A stretch of 64,000 bases of DNA. Source: Bolinopsis microptera. Taxonomy: Eukaryota; Ctenophora; Tentaculata; Lobata; Bolinopsidae. The notes under the pieces are model-generated. The model saw nothing but the letters and a program-made list of their open reading frames with translations, was not told the origin of the DNA and searched no databases. Shown one piece after another: positions 1 to 13,578 of the stretch. The stretch is from the NCBI RefSeq assembly GCF_026151205.1, contig NC_087072.1, positions 19,018,103 to 19,082,102 on the forward strand. Direction: 5' to 3'. Position 1 is the stretch's first letter. Every line of letters starts with the position of its first letter. The position numbers and the translations under genes are program-made.

Positions 1-2823
1 GAGTAGGAGACGTCGTCGTCGGAGTTATGGTACATGCTAACAATATCGTATCAGTTTACAGTAGAGCGCTCGCGTATGAGATATGGTTCAGCTAACAAAT
101 TCGTACCAGTTTGAGTAGAGCGATGTCGTCTGAGTTATGGTATAGCTAACAATATCTGTATCAGTTTAGAGTAGAGCGCTGTCCGTCTGTGTATGGTACA
201 CAGCTAACAATATCTGTATACCAGTTTAGAGTGAGCGCTGTTCGTCTGAGTGTGGTACAAGCTAACATTATCTGTATCCCAGTTAGAGTAGAGCGCTGTG
301 TCTGGAGTTATGGTACAAGCTAACAATATCTGATATACAGTTTAGAGTAGAGCGCTGTCGTCTGAGTATGGTACATGTAACAATATCTGTATACTAGTTT
401 AGAGTAGGTACTGTCGGGTTCTGGTATGGTACAAGCTAAATCATTATCTGTTTCCAGTTTAGAGTAGAGCGCTGTCGTTCTGAGTTTGGTTACACAGCTT
501 ACAATATCTGTATCACCAGTGTTTAGAGTAGAGCGCTGTCGTCTGGTATGGTCAAGCTAACAATTCTGTATCCAGTTTGAGATAGCGCTGTCGTCTGAGG
601 TATGGATACAAGCTAACAATATCCTGTATCCAGTTTAGTGTAGAACACGTCGGGGTCTGAGTTTGGTACAAGCGACACTAAGATCATGTATCCAGTTTAG
701 AGTTAGTAGAGCAGCTGTCGTCTGGTATGGTTACAAGCTAAAATTTCTGTAGCCTCAGTTTAGAGTAGAGCGCTGTCGGTCTGGATATGGTACAGCTAAA
801 TTTTCTGTATCCCAAGTTTAGAGTAGAGCGCTGTAGTTGTGTCATGGTACAAGCTAACAACTATCTGTATACCCAGTTTAAGGAGTTGAGCGCTGTCGTC
901 TGAGTATGGGTACATGCTAACAATTTATCGTATCCCAGTTTAGAGTAGACCGCTGTCGTCTGAGTACTGCCATGTTCAATAGCTGTATCCAGTTAGAGTT
1001 AGTGCGCTGGTCGTCTGAGTATTGGTACAAGTAACAAAAATATGTATCCCTTTTAGAGTAGAGCAATCAATGTCGTCTGAGTATGGTTCAAGCTAACCAT
1101 ATCTGTATACCGACTTTAGAGTAGTGCGATGTCGTATGAGTAGGTACAAAGCTAACAATACCTGTATCCCAGTTTTGACGTTGAGCCACTGTGTTGGTAT
1201 GGTACAGCTACACTATATCTGTTATCCCAGTCTGATTAGCGCGCTGTGATCTGTGTATGGTTACATAGCTCAACAATATCTGTATCCCTGTTACAGTTAG
1301 AGCACGCTGTCGTCTGAGCTATGGTACAAGTAACATTATCTGTTTCCAGTTTAGAGTTGAGCGCTGTCGTTTCTGAGTATGGTACAAGCTTACAATATCT
1401 GTTTCTAGTTTAGAGTAGAGCGCTGTCGTCTGAGGTATGTTACACAGCAAACAATATTCGGTATCCCCGTTTACAGTAGGCGCTGTCGTCTGAGTATTGG
1501 TAAGCTAACAATATCTGTTATCCCTGTTTAGAGTTGATCACTGTCGTTATGAGTATGGTACAAGCTAAACAATATGTGTATACCAGTTTTGAGTTAGTGA
1601 GCGGCTGTCGTTCTGTGTATCGGTACAAGTAAACAATATCTGTATCCCAGTTTTGAGTAGTGCACTGTCGTCTGAGTATGGTTACAAGTAACAATATGTG
1701 TAATCCTAGTTGAGTAGTGCGCTGTGTCTGAGTATGGTACAAGCTAACAATTGGCTGTATCCCAGTTTAGAGTATTAGAGCGCTTGTCGGCTGAGTATGG
1801 TACAATCTAACAATTTGTGTTCTCCCAGTTTAGAGTAGAGCGCTGTCGTCTGAGTTGTACAGACTAACACATTCTGTATCCAGTTTACAGTAGGAGCGCT
1901 GTCGTCTGAGTATGGTTACAAGCTAACAATATCTGTATCCCAGTTTAGAGATGTGCACTCGTCGCTGAGTATGGCCACAAGCTAACAATTCTGTTCCCCG
2001 TTTAGTGTAGAGCGCTGTCGTCTGAGTATGGTACAAGCTAACATTATCTGCTATACCAGTTTAGAGTAGTGCGCTGTCGTATGTGTATGGTCACTAGCTA
2101 ACAATATCTGTATTCCCAGTTTAGAGTAAAGCGCTGTCGTTCTGAGGTATTGGGTACAAGCTAACAATATCTGTATCCCAAGTTTAGAGTAGAGCTCTGT
2201 AGTCTGAGTATGGCTACAAGCTAAAATATATGTATCACAGTTTTAGAGTAGAGCGCTGTCGTCTGAGTATGGTACAAGCTAAACAATATCTGTTATCACC
2301 GTTTACAGTAGGCGCTGTAGTTGAGTATGGTACAAGATATCAATATTGTATCCTGTTTAGAGTAAGAGCGATGTCGTCTGTGTTTGGTACTAGCTAACAA
2401 TATCTGTATCCCAGGTTAGAGTAGAACGCGCTGTCGTTCTGAGTATGGTCAAGCTATCAATATCTGTACCTAGTTTAGAGTAGGCGTGTGTTGAGTATGG
2501 TACAGATAACAATCATCTGTATCAGTTTACGAGTCGAGCGCTGTCGCTTGACTATGAGTCACAAGCTATCAATATCTGTAGATCCCAGTTTAGAGTAGAG
2601 CGCTCGTCGTCTGAGTATGGTACAAGCAACATATCTGTATCCCAGTTTAGAGATGCGCACTGTCGTTGAGTATGGTCCAAGCTAACAATATCTGTATCCC
2701 AAGTTTAGAGTAGAGCGCTTGTTGTCTGAGTTGGTACAAGCTAACATTACTCTGTTATACGTTTAGAGTAGTGCGACTTGTTACCGTCTGAGTATGGTAC
2801 AAGGCTAACAATATCTGTATCAT
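1..2823. repeat. 58-bp satellite array, left block
   Basis: This is a head-to-tail tandem array with a period of about 58 bp, roughly 48 units, already under way at base 1. Each unit carries AGTTTAGAGTAGAGCGCTGT, then CGTCTGAGTATGGTACAAGC, then TAACAATATCTGTATCCC. Nearly every unit differs from the consensus by one or several single-base insertions or deletions, with fewer substitutions. Short ORFs here are by-products of the repeat. The array resumes at 9,786 after a transposon, so both blocks were once one array. Confidence 0.95.
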
Positions 2824-3025
2824 AAGGTCTTTTTTTTTTCATATTGATAGATTTTACAGATCTGGCTTGACAAAAATTTCAGAAAAATATGGTTCGCGGG
2901 AAGAAAATATTCCGATGAGTTTTTTAGGGGGGGAGGGGTAGGGGGTTGAGTGGGGGATGGGAGGGTCTGGCACATGTTACGAGAAATTTTTTGCAAAAAT
3001 TAAAATCTTTATTTGTTGTTATTAT

Positions 3026-5054
3026 CTCTCTCTCTGTTGTGGTCAAACAGGTTTGTCCTCTTACGTTTAAGCTGGAGGCCTTTTCAACGAGCCTCACAGA
3101 ATGCACTCCTGCTAGTGCACGCCCAGGTCTCCCATGTATATACGAAATCATAAATTATTAATCTCAATGCAACAGAACCCCTTGGAGTCTTGAAGCTGTT
3201 GTCATCTTCCTGTCTCTGAGCAAACCACTTCCGTTGTAGTACTTCTGGCGGGTAGACAGGGTCTTCGAGGCAAGGTCAAAGCCTGGGAGATTCTGTCTCT
3301 ATGCGTGGAGATGCGCCTAGGTTGAGTTCTTGTATGGGGTTTAGCGACAAGTTCCTGGTGAAGAATCCAAGGTGGTTAACCCAAAAGAGTTTTCCCTATC
3401 CAGTCTTGTCGGAATGTTCCACATATTTGAAGTTATGGATGTAGTTTACTGGTGTTAAGGTAGAGTTTACCAATTATTTCATTCTGAACGTCATGATCTG
3501 GATGCTCTTGTAGTGGAGGATGCTGCGGATGTTGTGCTTCTCTGAAAAGGTGTTTCGCACATCTTGCCGTCTTGAAGTTGACGTTGTTTGCCACGTTCTG
3601 AATAGAAACTAGTGGGCTGTGACATATTCTGAAAGCGACATGTTAGCCATCTGTTGTGAAGTTCCAGAAAAATAAAAGTTCCTGTATCTTAATTTGTGGA
3701 GGAAACATCAAAAGTGGGAATGTTCCTTTGTTACTGAGTGTGGCTATTTGGAGGAAGGTTCTGGGTTATGGGGATGCTGGTTGGAATGTTTTCGTTCCCT
3801 TGCGAATTCTTCCGACTTAGTTCTTTACCGTTATACTCTTAATGTCTGGAATCGAAGTCCTACTCGATGTGAATACCTAGTGAGTTGTCTGAGATGTTTC
3901 TAGAACGAAACCTGGAGGTGGATGGTGCTTGCGTTGTATAAGACGCTTTAAATGCAGCCTGGGAATCCGTGAGAGGAATTTATGATTGATGGAGATCCTA
4001 AGTTATCATAAGTCCTGATATTGCATGGTTTAACGCAAATAGCGGTTTGTTTCCTCAAATTACCTGAAGGAGAATGTTCAGTCTGAAATGTTACCATGTA
4101 CGTCGAGCTAAAAAAATGAATCAAAAGATTGAGTATGCATTCGAATAAACATGGTATGTTCTATTTTGCATCCCCTATGCAGTGCATTGATGTTTATTCA
4201 TGTTCCGGTTAGCTTGCGTCTCAGAACTAAGAGGTCCTCTATGCTTTTGTGAGCTATGCTCGCACCAGGGTATGTAGTCTAAGGGTTCCCCGTGTATTGG
4301 GGAGCTTTCTGTGAAAAAGCAGCTCTGCTGGATGTCCGAGATGAATGTTTTCGTGTGTTGAGATCTTACGCGGTGGAAACTGAATAGAACCGTAAGGGAT
4401 GTCAGTTCAAACTATGCTGCTACTGATGATTTGTAGTGGCGTCCAGTCAAACTTCAATGAAGTGTGTGGCAACAGCTTACACGGTCCATGAAAAGTGGTT
4501 ATCCTGGAGGAAGACAGTGTCAGGAATTTCTCGCTATCAGTGGGTCCTCCGTTGTCAGAGTTTTATTCCCTATTTCTGTTTTTCCATGAGCCTGTGTTAG
4601 CGCCATGTGGCTGCCGTACGCATTAGCTGTTTTTTACTGATAAATGACATGATATGTGGTTATGTGAGGGAGAAGTGCCAGGATACTTCAATATCAGTGT
4701 GTCCTTGTAGTAAGGAGGTGCGTATTGAGATTCACTTGCTACAGTGGTGGGTTGACTTCGTTGGGACCTGGAAACGGAGCGAAAGTCGGATGTTCCTGGT
4801 GATTTAGTAGCTCTTAGAGCTACTAACTATCACTGGATTGTCACTATGTATCGTACTGGTGTTGTGTGGACTATCTTGCAATTCCTGGATATCTGAAAGA
4901 GATAATTTCCCTGTGCTGGGTATGTGTTTAGTGTTACTCTGGTTCCGATGGAACTTTGAGTTGGCAAGTCCAAACCTTTGTACTCAACCAAGAGAGCACA
5001 CCACCGTAGTGCCAACCTGGCCACACCCGTGAGTCGGAGCGGATATCGTGACCC
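3026..5054. mobile_element. 2.0-kb insertion inside transposon copy 1
   Basis: Copy 2 reads straight through ATTTGTTGATATTATT at about 16,521. Copy 1 has that sequence twice in slightly altered form, at 3,011-3,025 and 5,055-5,072, with about 2.03 kb of unrelated DNA between. That is the pattern of an insertion with a target duplication of about 15 bp. The insert begins with a CT-rich run. I see no terminal inverted repeat, poly(A), long ORF or familiar protein. Its identity is unknown; it could be a decayed retroposon. Confidence 0.6.
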
Positions 5055-5072
5055 ATTTGTTGTGATATTATT

Positions 5073-7715
5073 CTACCCTGTTGCCTAGAGTGGGGGTTTG
5101 CACTTAGAGAAGAGTGGGTTCTGGCCAGCTTGAATGGTGGGTCTGCCAATCTAGAGAAGTGGGTTCTCTGGCAACCAGAAATGATTGGGTCTGTACCCTT
5201 TTTAAAGAGTGGGTCTGGACAACCAGACGTGGTGGGTGTGCACTTGTGCATGTGGGTCTGGCAGCTTGAATGGTGGGTATGCAACTAGAAGTGGGTATGT
5301 TAACCAGTATTGTTGGGGTCTACACCTTGAAGAGTGGGTCTGACAACCAGGAATGGTGGGGTCTGCACTTGTGAAGAGAGGCTTCTTGCGGCTGGAATGG
5401 TGGGTCCTCGCAACTCTAGAGTTGGTCTAGCAACCAGAATTGTGGATCTGCATTCGAGAATAATGAGTCTTCACTCTAGAAGAGTGGGTTGACAAACAGA
5501 ATGTGGGTACGTCTGCACTGAGCAAGAGGGGGTCTATCGGCGGATGGAATGGTGGAGGTTCTGCAATCCTAGAAGTTTGGTCTAGCAACAGAATTGGGGA
5601 TCTAGCATTCGAGAATAATGAGTTCTTCACTCTAGAAGAGTGGGTTCGGCACCAGAGTGGTGGGTCTCCACTTGAGAAGCGTGGGTTCTGGCCGCTAAAT
5701 GGTGAGGTATGGCACCCTTTAAGAGTGGGTCCTGAACAAACAGATTGGAGGGTTTGGACTTTGGAGAGAGTGCATCCTGGCACTCAACTGGACGCTGGAA
5801 GGTTGGGAATTGCAATCCTATAAGTGGTCGGCAACCAGAATAGTGGGTGTACGTACACCCTTGAGAGTGGTCTGACAACCGAGTGGTGGTCTCTTGAACT
5901 TGTGAAGGAGTGGGTCTGGCGCTGGAATGGTTGGCGTCTGCAAATCGTGGAACGTGGGTCCGGCAACCAGAAATGGTGGGTGTACGTACAACCTTCGATA
6001 GTGTGGGTCTGACAACCAGAGTGGTGTGTCTGCACCCTTGAGATAGTGAGGGCTTGACAAACCAGTGTGGTGGGTCTGCATTGAGAAGAGTGGGTATGGC
6101 AGCTACGTAATGTTGGGTCTGCAAATCTAGAGTGGGTTCTCGGAGTTAGAATGTGGGTCTGCAATCTAGACGTGGTTTCTGGCAACATGAATGGTGGGTC
6201 TGCACCTTCAGGCTTAAAGAGTGGGTCTGACAACAGAGTGGTAGTTCTGCACTTGAGATGTGTGGGTCTGGGCTGGATGGTGGGTCTGAATCTAGAAGTT
6301 GGTCTAACAAACTGATTGGTGGTCGGACCCTTCAGGCTTAAGATCAAGAGTGGGTTGACAACCAGAGTGGTGGGTCTGCACTTGAGAAGTGTGGGTCTGG
6401 CAGCATAGAATGTTGGGTTCTGACAATCTATAAGGGTCTGGCACCAGAAACGGTCGTCTGCAGTCTGCACCTTAAAGAGTGGGTCTGACAACCAGAGTGG
6501 TGATATTGATTGAGATGAGTGGGTCTGGCAGCTGGAATGGTGGTGTCTTGCAATCTAGAAGATGGTTGGCAACCAGAATCGGTGCGGTGTACGTACACCC
6601 TTGAAGTGTGGCCTGACACACCACGAGTGGTGGTTCTTGGCAGTGGTATGGGTGGGTCTGCAATCTAGAAGTTGGTCTGGCAACCGGAAATGGTGGGATG
6701 TACGTACACCCTTGAAGAATGGGTCTGTCAACAGAGTAGTGGGTCTGGACTTGAGAAGGAGAGGGTTCTGGCATGCTGCGAATGGTGGGTCTGCAATCTA
6801 GAGTTGCGGCTGGCAACCAGAATGGTGGGTGTACGTACACCCTTGAAGAGTGAGTCTGACAACCCGAGGGTGGTCCTCACTCTTGAATAATAGGTGGGTC
6901 TACACTTTAGAAAGAAGAGGTGGGGTTCTGGCAACTAGATTGGTTGTGTCTGCACTCTACTAAGATGGGTCTGGCAACCAGAAGAGTGGGTCGGCAATCA
7001 GGGAATCAAGATGAGGGAGTTATGGCCAATCAGAATGGAGGCGTTGCACCTAGGCTAGAGGGTTCTGGAAACAAAGAAGGTGGGTCAGAATTTCATGATA
7101 GTGGGTTTACTCTCTCAGCTGTGAGGTGGGTCTAACGGCAACAAGAAGGGTGCGGTAACGAATTCTAGGAAAGTGGGTCTTCACTCTAGAAGAGTGGGTC
7201 TGGCAACAGATTGGTATGTCTACTCTCTGTCAAGTGTCAACCAGAATTGGGGGTCTACATAGAATTAGGATATTATGGCAACCAGGATTGTGCTTCTGGA
7301 GTCTAGAGTTCTAGCATAGTGGGTCCTGGCAACCCCGAACAGGTGGTGTGTTTCACTCAGAAATAGTGGGTCTAGGCCAATCTCGGAATGGTGCGTCTAC
7401 ACTCTAGAAGAGTGGGGCTGGCAACCAGAAGGTAGGTCATAGCCTCAGAAGAGAGGGCTGGCAACCAGAAAGGTGGCGGTCTGCATTTGAGAATAGTGGG
7501 GTCTTGACTCTGTACTACTTGGAAGGTGGGTCTCCTCTCTAGAAGAGTGAATATGGCAACCAGAATGGTAATTCTTCCTCTGTCAACCAGAATTGGGGTC
7601 TCTGAACTTGTATTTAGGAGATATGACAACAGAATTGTGGGTCTGGATCTAGATAGGGGGGTTGGCACCAAACATGTTGAGTCTGCACTATAATTGTGTG
7701 CGTCTGGCAACTAGA
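5073..7715. repeat. GTGGGTCTGG minisatellite, copy 1
   Basis: Imperfect tandem units of about 38-40 bp are built from GTGGGTCTGGCAACCAGAAT and GGTGGGTCTGCAATCTAGAA. Variants carry GTGTACGTACACCC, itself a short palindrome. It is the same array as 16,545-19,080 but with many single-base indels. Open frames on either strand are artefacts of the repeat. Confidence 0.9.
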
Positions 7716-7841
7716 TGCAGACACGTCGTCAAGGGGATAGACCCCGGAAAAAAAATTGAACCCCTCAAAAAAAAATAATTAAGCCCCTAGTCAACCATGC
7801 AGTGGTCGCCTCGTAGTGGGCTGTGTTTATGACTGTTTGAT

Positions 7842-7845
7842 TTAA
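7842..7845. other. Empty TTAA target site
   Basis: The sequence GTTTGATTTAAATCGAACAC in copy 1 corresponds to the position where copy 2 carries the palindromic element at 19,181-19,906. Copy 1 has a single TTAA and no insert, so it shows the pre-insertion state. Confidence 0.7.
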
Positions 7846-7949
7846 ATCGAACACGACAGGCATCGACTTTAGCATTTTCGTAAATCTATTCTAATCCATA
7901 TACAATATGTACTTATTCAATGTGAAAGTACTGAGTTCCACCTAGACCC

Positions 7950-9490
7950 CAACTTTGTATTATTGTGATGTCTGAAATTACAAATTTCTAATGCCATTTG
8001 TCGCTCTTGACTGAAAAACTCCTATTTTCGCAATAATTTTCCGGGGGCTGCACCCCCAACTTTGTATTATCGCCGTCCTACAAATTTTCTTATGCTAATG
8101 TCGCTCTAAAACAAAATATTTTCTAATTATTTTCTTGGGGGCTGCGCCCCCCACCCCCCCAGTCCCAACTTTATATTATTGTGACTGTTGATTATCTACG
8201 GCGCCCCCCCCCCAGCCCCACCAATTCTGTATGATTGTAATGTCTGATTATTGCTGTCTCAACCAAATGTCGTCTGGAACACCATATTCCCTCAAAAATT
8301 TTCCGGGGTCTTGCACCCCCAACTTAGTATTATCGCCGTCCTTACAAATTCATTATGCCTTAATGTCGTCTAAACAATAATTTCTAACTATTTTCGTGGG
8401 GGCTGCGCCCCCCACCAAAGTCCCCAAATTATATTTTATTGTGATGTATGATTAGTACTGCGCCCACCCCCCGCCCTCTACCCTTGTACTTTTGTTTGTC
8501 TGATTTGCTGTCCAACAAATGTCGTCTGGAAAACCCTTTTTCTCGAAAAAGTTTCCGAAGGCAGGGCTGCGCCTGCCTAGCCCTCCGACTTATTATTGTG
8601 TTGTTGATTATAAATACTGTTCCTACAAATTTTCTTTATGTCAAATGTCGTTCCCGTAAAAAAACATAATTTCTCAACATAAATTTTCTGATTGGCTGCG
8701 CCACCCCCACCTCCCTAGCCAATAACTTTATATTCTTGTGATTGTTATCAGATTATTAATGCCCTACTAATTTCTTTATATGCCGTAATGCTGTCGGAAT
8801 ACACCTATGTTTCTAAATTTTCCGGGGGGTGCGCCCCCCTTTCCCCCCCTCCTAGCCTCCCAATTTGTATTATTAGATTATTGTGATGTTCTGATTATTA
8901 CCTGTCCAACAAAATTTCTTTAATGCCAATTGTTCGTATCCTTTTAAAAACAATTATTATTTCTCAAAACATTTTGGGGGGCTGCGCGCCCCCCCCCACC
9001 CCCCCGGACCCCCAACTTTATATTATTGTTGATGTCTGATTATTACTTTCCAAATTTCTTAATGCCAAATTGCCGTTTTAAATCACCTATTTCTAAAAGT
9101 TCTCCCTGGGGGATTACGCTCCCTAGCCCACAAATATTTTTTATTTTTCTGATGTATGATTATGCTCTCTACAAATTTCTTAATGCCAAAAGTCGTCGAA
9201 TCACCTAATTCTCAAAATTTTCGGGGGTTGCGCCCCCCCCCCCCCAAGCCACCGAACCTTGTATTTTTGTAATGTCTGATTTCTTGCTTGTCCTAAAATG
9301 TCGTCTGGAACACCCGATTTCTCAAAATTTTCGATTCGGCCTGGGCTGCCACGCCCCCCTTGCCACCCAACTTTGTATTATTTGTGTTGTCTGAGTATTG
9401 ACTGTCCTAAAAATTTCTTTAAGCCAAAAGAGTCGATAACACATCTAAAATTTCTCAAATAAGTTCTGGGGGCTGGCCTTCCCCCCTCCT
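7950..9490. repeat. ~125-bp tandem repeat with GC-palindromes, copy 1
   Basis: Units run from ACTTTGTATTATTGTGATGT through CTACAAATTTCTTTAATGCC to a GC-rich block of the form GGGGGCTGCGCCCCC, which is a perfect inverted repeat around a short centre. About a dozen noisy units are present. The array matches the cleaner one at 20,010-21,010. Confidence 0.85.
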
Positions 9491-9785
9491 AGCCAACCAA
9501 AGAAAGAAGCTTCGACACGGCTAGTGTGGTGTCGGGCTACGGTGCCGAGAATCGATATATACTTAATCTTTAAAATGAATTTACGGAACCCTTCATTATG
9601 AAGTTACGAGATGATATATATAATTGGGAGGCAAAAGTGGGTATCGGGATTGGGCTCATAATGTATCAATTATATTGATTCTATAAATTTAATTACGCAA
9701 ATTTTGGGCGCCTGTTCGTGTGGCGTCTGCCTTAATTCACAGGATTGCTATGGGGTCTGAGACATTGCTAAAACAAAAAAACCTT

Positions 9786-12700
9786 ATTGTATCCCAGTTT
9801 CAGTGTAGAGCACGTCGTCTGAGTATGGTACAAAGCTACCAATATCTGTATCCCAGTTTAGAGTGAGTCGCGCTGTCTTCGGAGTATGGGTACAGCTAAC
9901 AATATCAGTATCCAGTTTAGAGTTAGAGCGCTGTAGTTGTGTATGGTACAAGCTAACAATATCTGTATCCAGTTTAGGAGTAGAGCGTTGTCGTCTGAGA
10001 TGGTACATGTTACATTATCGGTATCCCAGTCTATACAGTTAGAGCGCTGGTTCGTCTGAGTATGGTAAAGCAACAATATCTGTATCCAGCTTTAGAGTAG
10101 TGCGCTGTCGTCTGAGTATGGCACAAGCTAAACAATATTGATCCAGTTTTGGTTAGATGCGCTGTCGTTCTGAGTAAGGCTACCAAGCTAACAATATCTG
10201 TTTATCCCCGTTTAGTGTCGAGCGCTGTCGTACTGTGTATGGTACAAGCTCTCAATATCTGTATCCCAGTTTAGAGTAGAGCACTGTCGTCTGAGTATGG
10301 TTCCATAAGCTCATATATCTGTATCCCAGTCTAGAGTAGAAGCGGCTTGTGTCTGAGTTTGTTCAAGCTACACATTATCTGTATCCCAGTTTAGAGTAGA
10401 AACACTCGTATGCTGAGTATGACGTACAAGCTATACAATATACTGACTATCCCAGTTGTAGAGTAGAGCACTCGTCGTCTGTGTATGTACAAGCTAAACA
10501 ATATCTGTATCCCAGTTTAGAGTAGAGCACTGTCGTTGAGTATGGTACAGCTACAAAAAATCTGTATCCCAGTTTAGAGTAGAGCACTGTAGTCCTGAGT
10601 AATGGTAAGGATCACAAATATCTGTTATTCCAGTTTAGAGTAGAGCGTGTGTATGAGTATGTGGTACAAGCTATCAATATCTGTATCCCTGATTTAGAGT
10701 AGAGCACTGTCGTCTGCAGTATTGGACAAGCTAACACATCTGTTTATCCCAGTTGAGTTAGAGTCGCTGTCGTATGAGTATGGTAAGCTTAAAAATATCT
10801 TGGTATACCCAGTTTTACGGTTGAGCGCTGTCGTATGAGTATGGTACAAGCTTACATTTTCTGTATCCAGTTTAGGAGTATGAGCGCTGTAGTCTGAGTA
10901 TGGTACAAGCTACAATATCTGTATCCTAGTTTAGAGTAGAGCGCTTGTCTTCTGAGTATGGTACAGGCTAATACAATATCTGTATCCAGTTTACAGATTA
11001 GAGCGCTTGTCGTCATGACGTATGGTAATGCTGAACCAATATCTGTATCCCCAGTGTTAGAGTAGTTCATTGTCGTTGAGTATGGTACAAGCTAACAAAT
11101 ATCTGTATCCCAGTTTTAGAGTTGAGCGCTGTCGGTCTGAGTATGGCTACAAGCTAACAATTTCTGTATCCAGTTTAGAGTAGTGCACTGTCGTTATGAG
11201 TATGGTAAAGCTACAATTTCTGTATCCAGTTTAGACGTAGTGAGCTGTTCGTCTCTGAGTATGGTACAAGCTAACAATATTGTATCCCAGTTTAGCGTAG
11301 AGCGCTGTGTCTGAGTATGGTACAAGTAAAATTCTGTTATCCCAGTTTAGAGAAGAGCACTGTCGTTGAGTATGGTACAAGCTAACAATATCTGTATCCC
11401 AGTTAGAGTAGAGCGCTGTCGGCTGAGTATGGTACAAGCTAACAATATCTGTATCCCAGTTTAGAGTAGACACTGTCGTCTGAGTTTGGGTAAAAGCTAA
11501 CAATTTCTGTATCCAGTTTAAGAGTAGAGGCGCTGTCGTTCTGAGTTTGGTACTTTGCTACAAGATAACAATATCTGTAGATACAGTGTAGAGTGAGCAC
11601 TGTCTTCTGAGTATGGGTACAAGCTAACAATATTGTATACATTTTAGAGTTAGGCCTTCTGTCGTAATGATATCGTACAAGATAACAATATCTGTATCCA
11701 GTTTTGAGTAGAGGCGCTCTGTCCGTCTGAAGTATGGTACAAGAACACATATCTGTATCACAGTTTAGTGTAGACGATGTGGTTCTGAGTATGGTACAAG
11801 CTAACAATCTCTGATATCCTAGTTTACGACGTTAGGCATGTCGCTGAGTTATGGTACACGGCTAACAATATCTGTATCCCAGTTTCAGAGTAGAACGCTG
11901 GTCGTCTGAGTTTGGTAAAGCTAACAATATCTGTTATCCCGCTTTAGAGTAGAGCGCTGTCGATCTGAGTATGGTACAAGCTAACCCATATCTGTTATCC
12001 CAGTTTAGTGAAGAGCGCTGTCGTCTGAGTATGGTACAGCTTTCAATATATGTATCCGTTTAGAGTAGAGCGTCTGTCGGTTGAGTATGGTACAATCTAA
12101 ACAATATCTGTATCCTGTTAGAGTCAGAGCGTGTGTCTGTGTATGGTACAGTCAAACAATATCTGTATCCCAGTTTAGGTCGAACACTGTCGTCTGGGGG
12201 GGTTGGGCGGGGAGAGGTTTTTCTTATGGTACAATGCAATATCTGTATCCCAGTATTAGACGTAGTGCGCTGTCGTCTGGAGTATGGTACAAGAAAATTA
12301 TCTGTATCAGTTTACGAGTAGGAGCGCTGTCAGTGCTGATATGGTTACAAGTAACCATATCTGTATCCTATTTAGAGTAGAGCGTGTCGTGGGAGTATGG
12401 TATACAAGCTTACAATATCTGCTTTCCCAGTTTAGAGTAGAGCGCTGTGTCTGAGTTATGGTTTACAAGCTAAAACAACTATATCTGTATCCCAGTTTTA
12501 GAGTAGGGACGCCTGTCGTCTTGCAGTATGGCACAAGCTAAACATTAATCTGTTCCCAGTTTTAGAGTAGAGCGCTGTCGTCTGAGGATGGTTACAAGCA
12601 AACAAATATCTGTATCCCAGTTTAGAGTAGAGACGCTGTAGTCTGAGTATGGTACACAGCTAACAATATCTGTATCCAGTTTAGCGTAGAGCGCTGTCGT

Positions 12701-13578
12701 CTGAGTATGGTAAAGTACATTTATGTTATTCCCAGTTTACAGTGAGCGCTGTCGTTGAGTATGGTACAAGCTAACAAACCTGTATACAGTTTACTAGTTA
12801 GAGCGCTGTCGTCTGAGTATGGTACAAGCATAACAATATCTGTATCCAGTTTAGTCTTTACGCGCGCTGTCGTCTGGTATGGTACAAGGCTATCAATATC
12901 GGTATCACTAGTTTAGAGTTTAGAGCGCGGTCGTCTAGTATGGTACAGCTAACTTTATCTGTATCCAAGTTTACTGTAGGTGCGTGTCGTCTGGAGTATG
13001 GTACGGAGCAAGCTTAACAATATCTGTATCCCCCAGTTTAGTGCTTAGAGCGCGCTGGTTGTGTATGGTTACAAGCCTAACAATATCTGTACTCAGTTTA
13101 CAGTAGAGCGCTGTCGTCTGAGTATGGTAACAAGCATAACAATATCTGTATCCCAGTTTAGAGAGAGCACTGTCGTCTGAGTATGGCACAAGTTACATTA
13201 TATGTATCCCAGTGTAGGAGATAGGAGGGCTGTTTTTTTTCGTTCTAGAGTATGTACAAGCTAACAATATCTGTATCACAGTTTAGAGTAGAGGCGCTGT
13301 CGTCTGAGTATGGTACAAGCTAAAACAATATCTGTAATCCAAGTTTAGCAGTACGAGCGCTGTCGTTTCCGAGTATGGTACAAGCTAACAATATCTGTAT
13401 CCCAGTTTTAGAGTAGAGCACTGTCGCTTGAGTATGGTACAAGCTAAAATATGTGTATCCAGTTTAGGTTGAGCCGCTTGTCGTCTGAGTATGGTACAAG
13501 CTAAACAATATCTGTTCCCAGTTTACAGTAGTAGGGCGCTGTCGTACTGAGTATGGTAAAGCTAACAATATCTGTATT
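9786..13578. repeat. 58-bp satellite array, right block
   Basis: The same 58-bp satellite as at the window start, about 65 units, in the same orientation and with the same indel-rich noise. It ends abruptly after CTGTATTTATTTAATTTG at about 13,580, where ordinary single-copy sequence begins. The block lies upstream of, or within an intron of, the CNNM-like gene whose exons start at 13,982. Confidence 0.93.

Larger units (their letters stand above)
2824..9785. mobile_element. Non-coding DNA transposon, copy 1, inserted in the satellite
   Basis: The ends are AAGGT followed by a T-run on the left and an A-run followed by CCTT on the right. They match the ends of copy 2 at 16,338-21,268. The interior has the same order of parts: a 40-bp-type minisatellite, a short unique stretch, a tandem array of about 125 bp, and an AT-rich right end. 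Flanking decamers (TCTGTATCAT left, ATTGTATCCC right) both derive from the satellite and fit a noisy 10-bp target duplication. It is about 6.96 kb long including a 2.03-kb insertion. No transposase ORF is visible. The superfamily is uncertain; a 9-11 bp target duplication is known for Mutator-like elements. Confidence 0.75.

Noticed and set aside
3694-5032. Small ORFs in the 2-kb insertion
   Set aside because: 60-70 codons, no motif, no consistent frame; the region may contain indel errors.
5427-7710. Minus-strand frames up to 235 codons in minisatellite copy 1
   Set aside because: Same repeat, with frames joined by the many indels. No protein features.
1-13578. CRISPR-like regular repeats
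   Set aside because: The 58-bp units are head-to-tail with no unique spacers, in a eukaryotic genome: an ordinary satellite.
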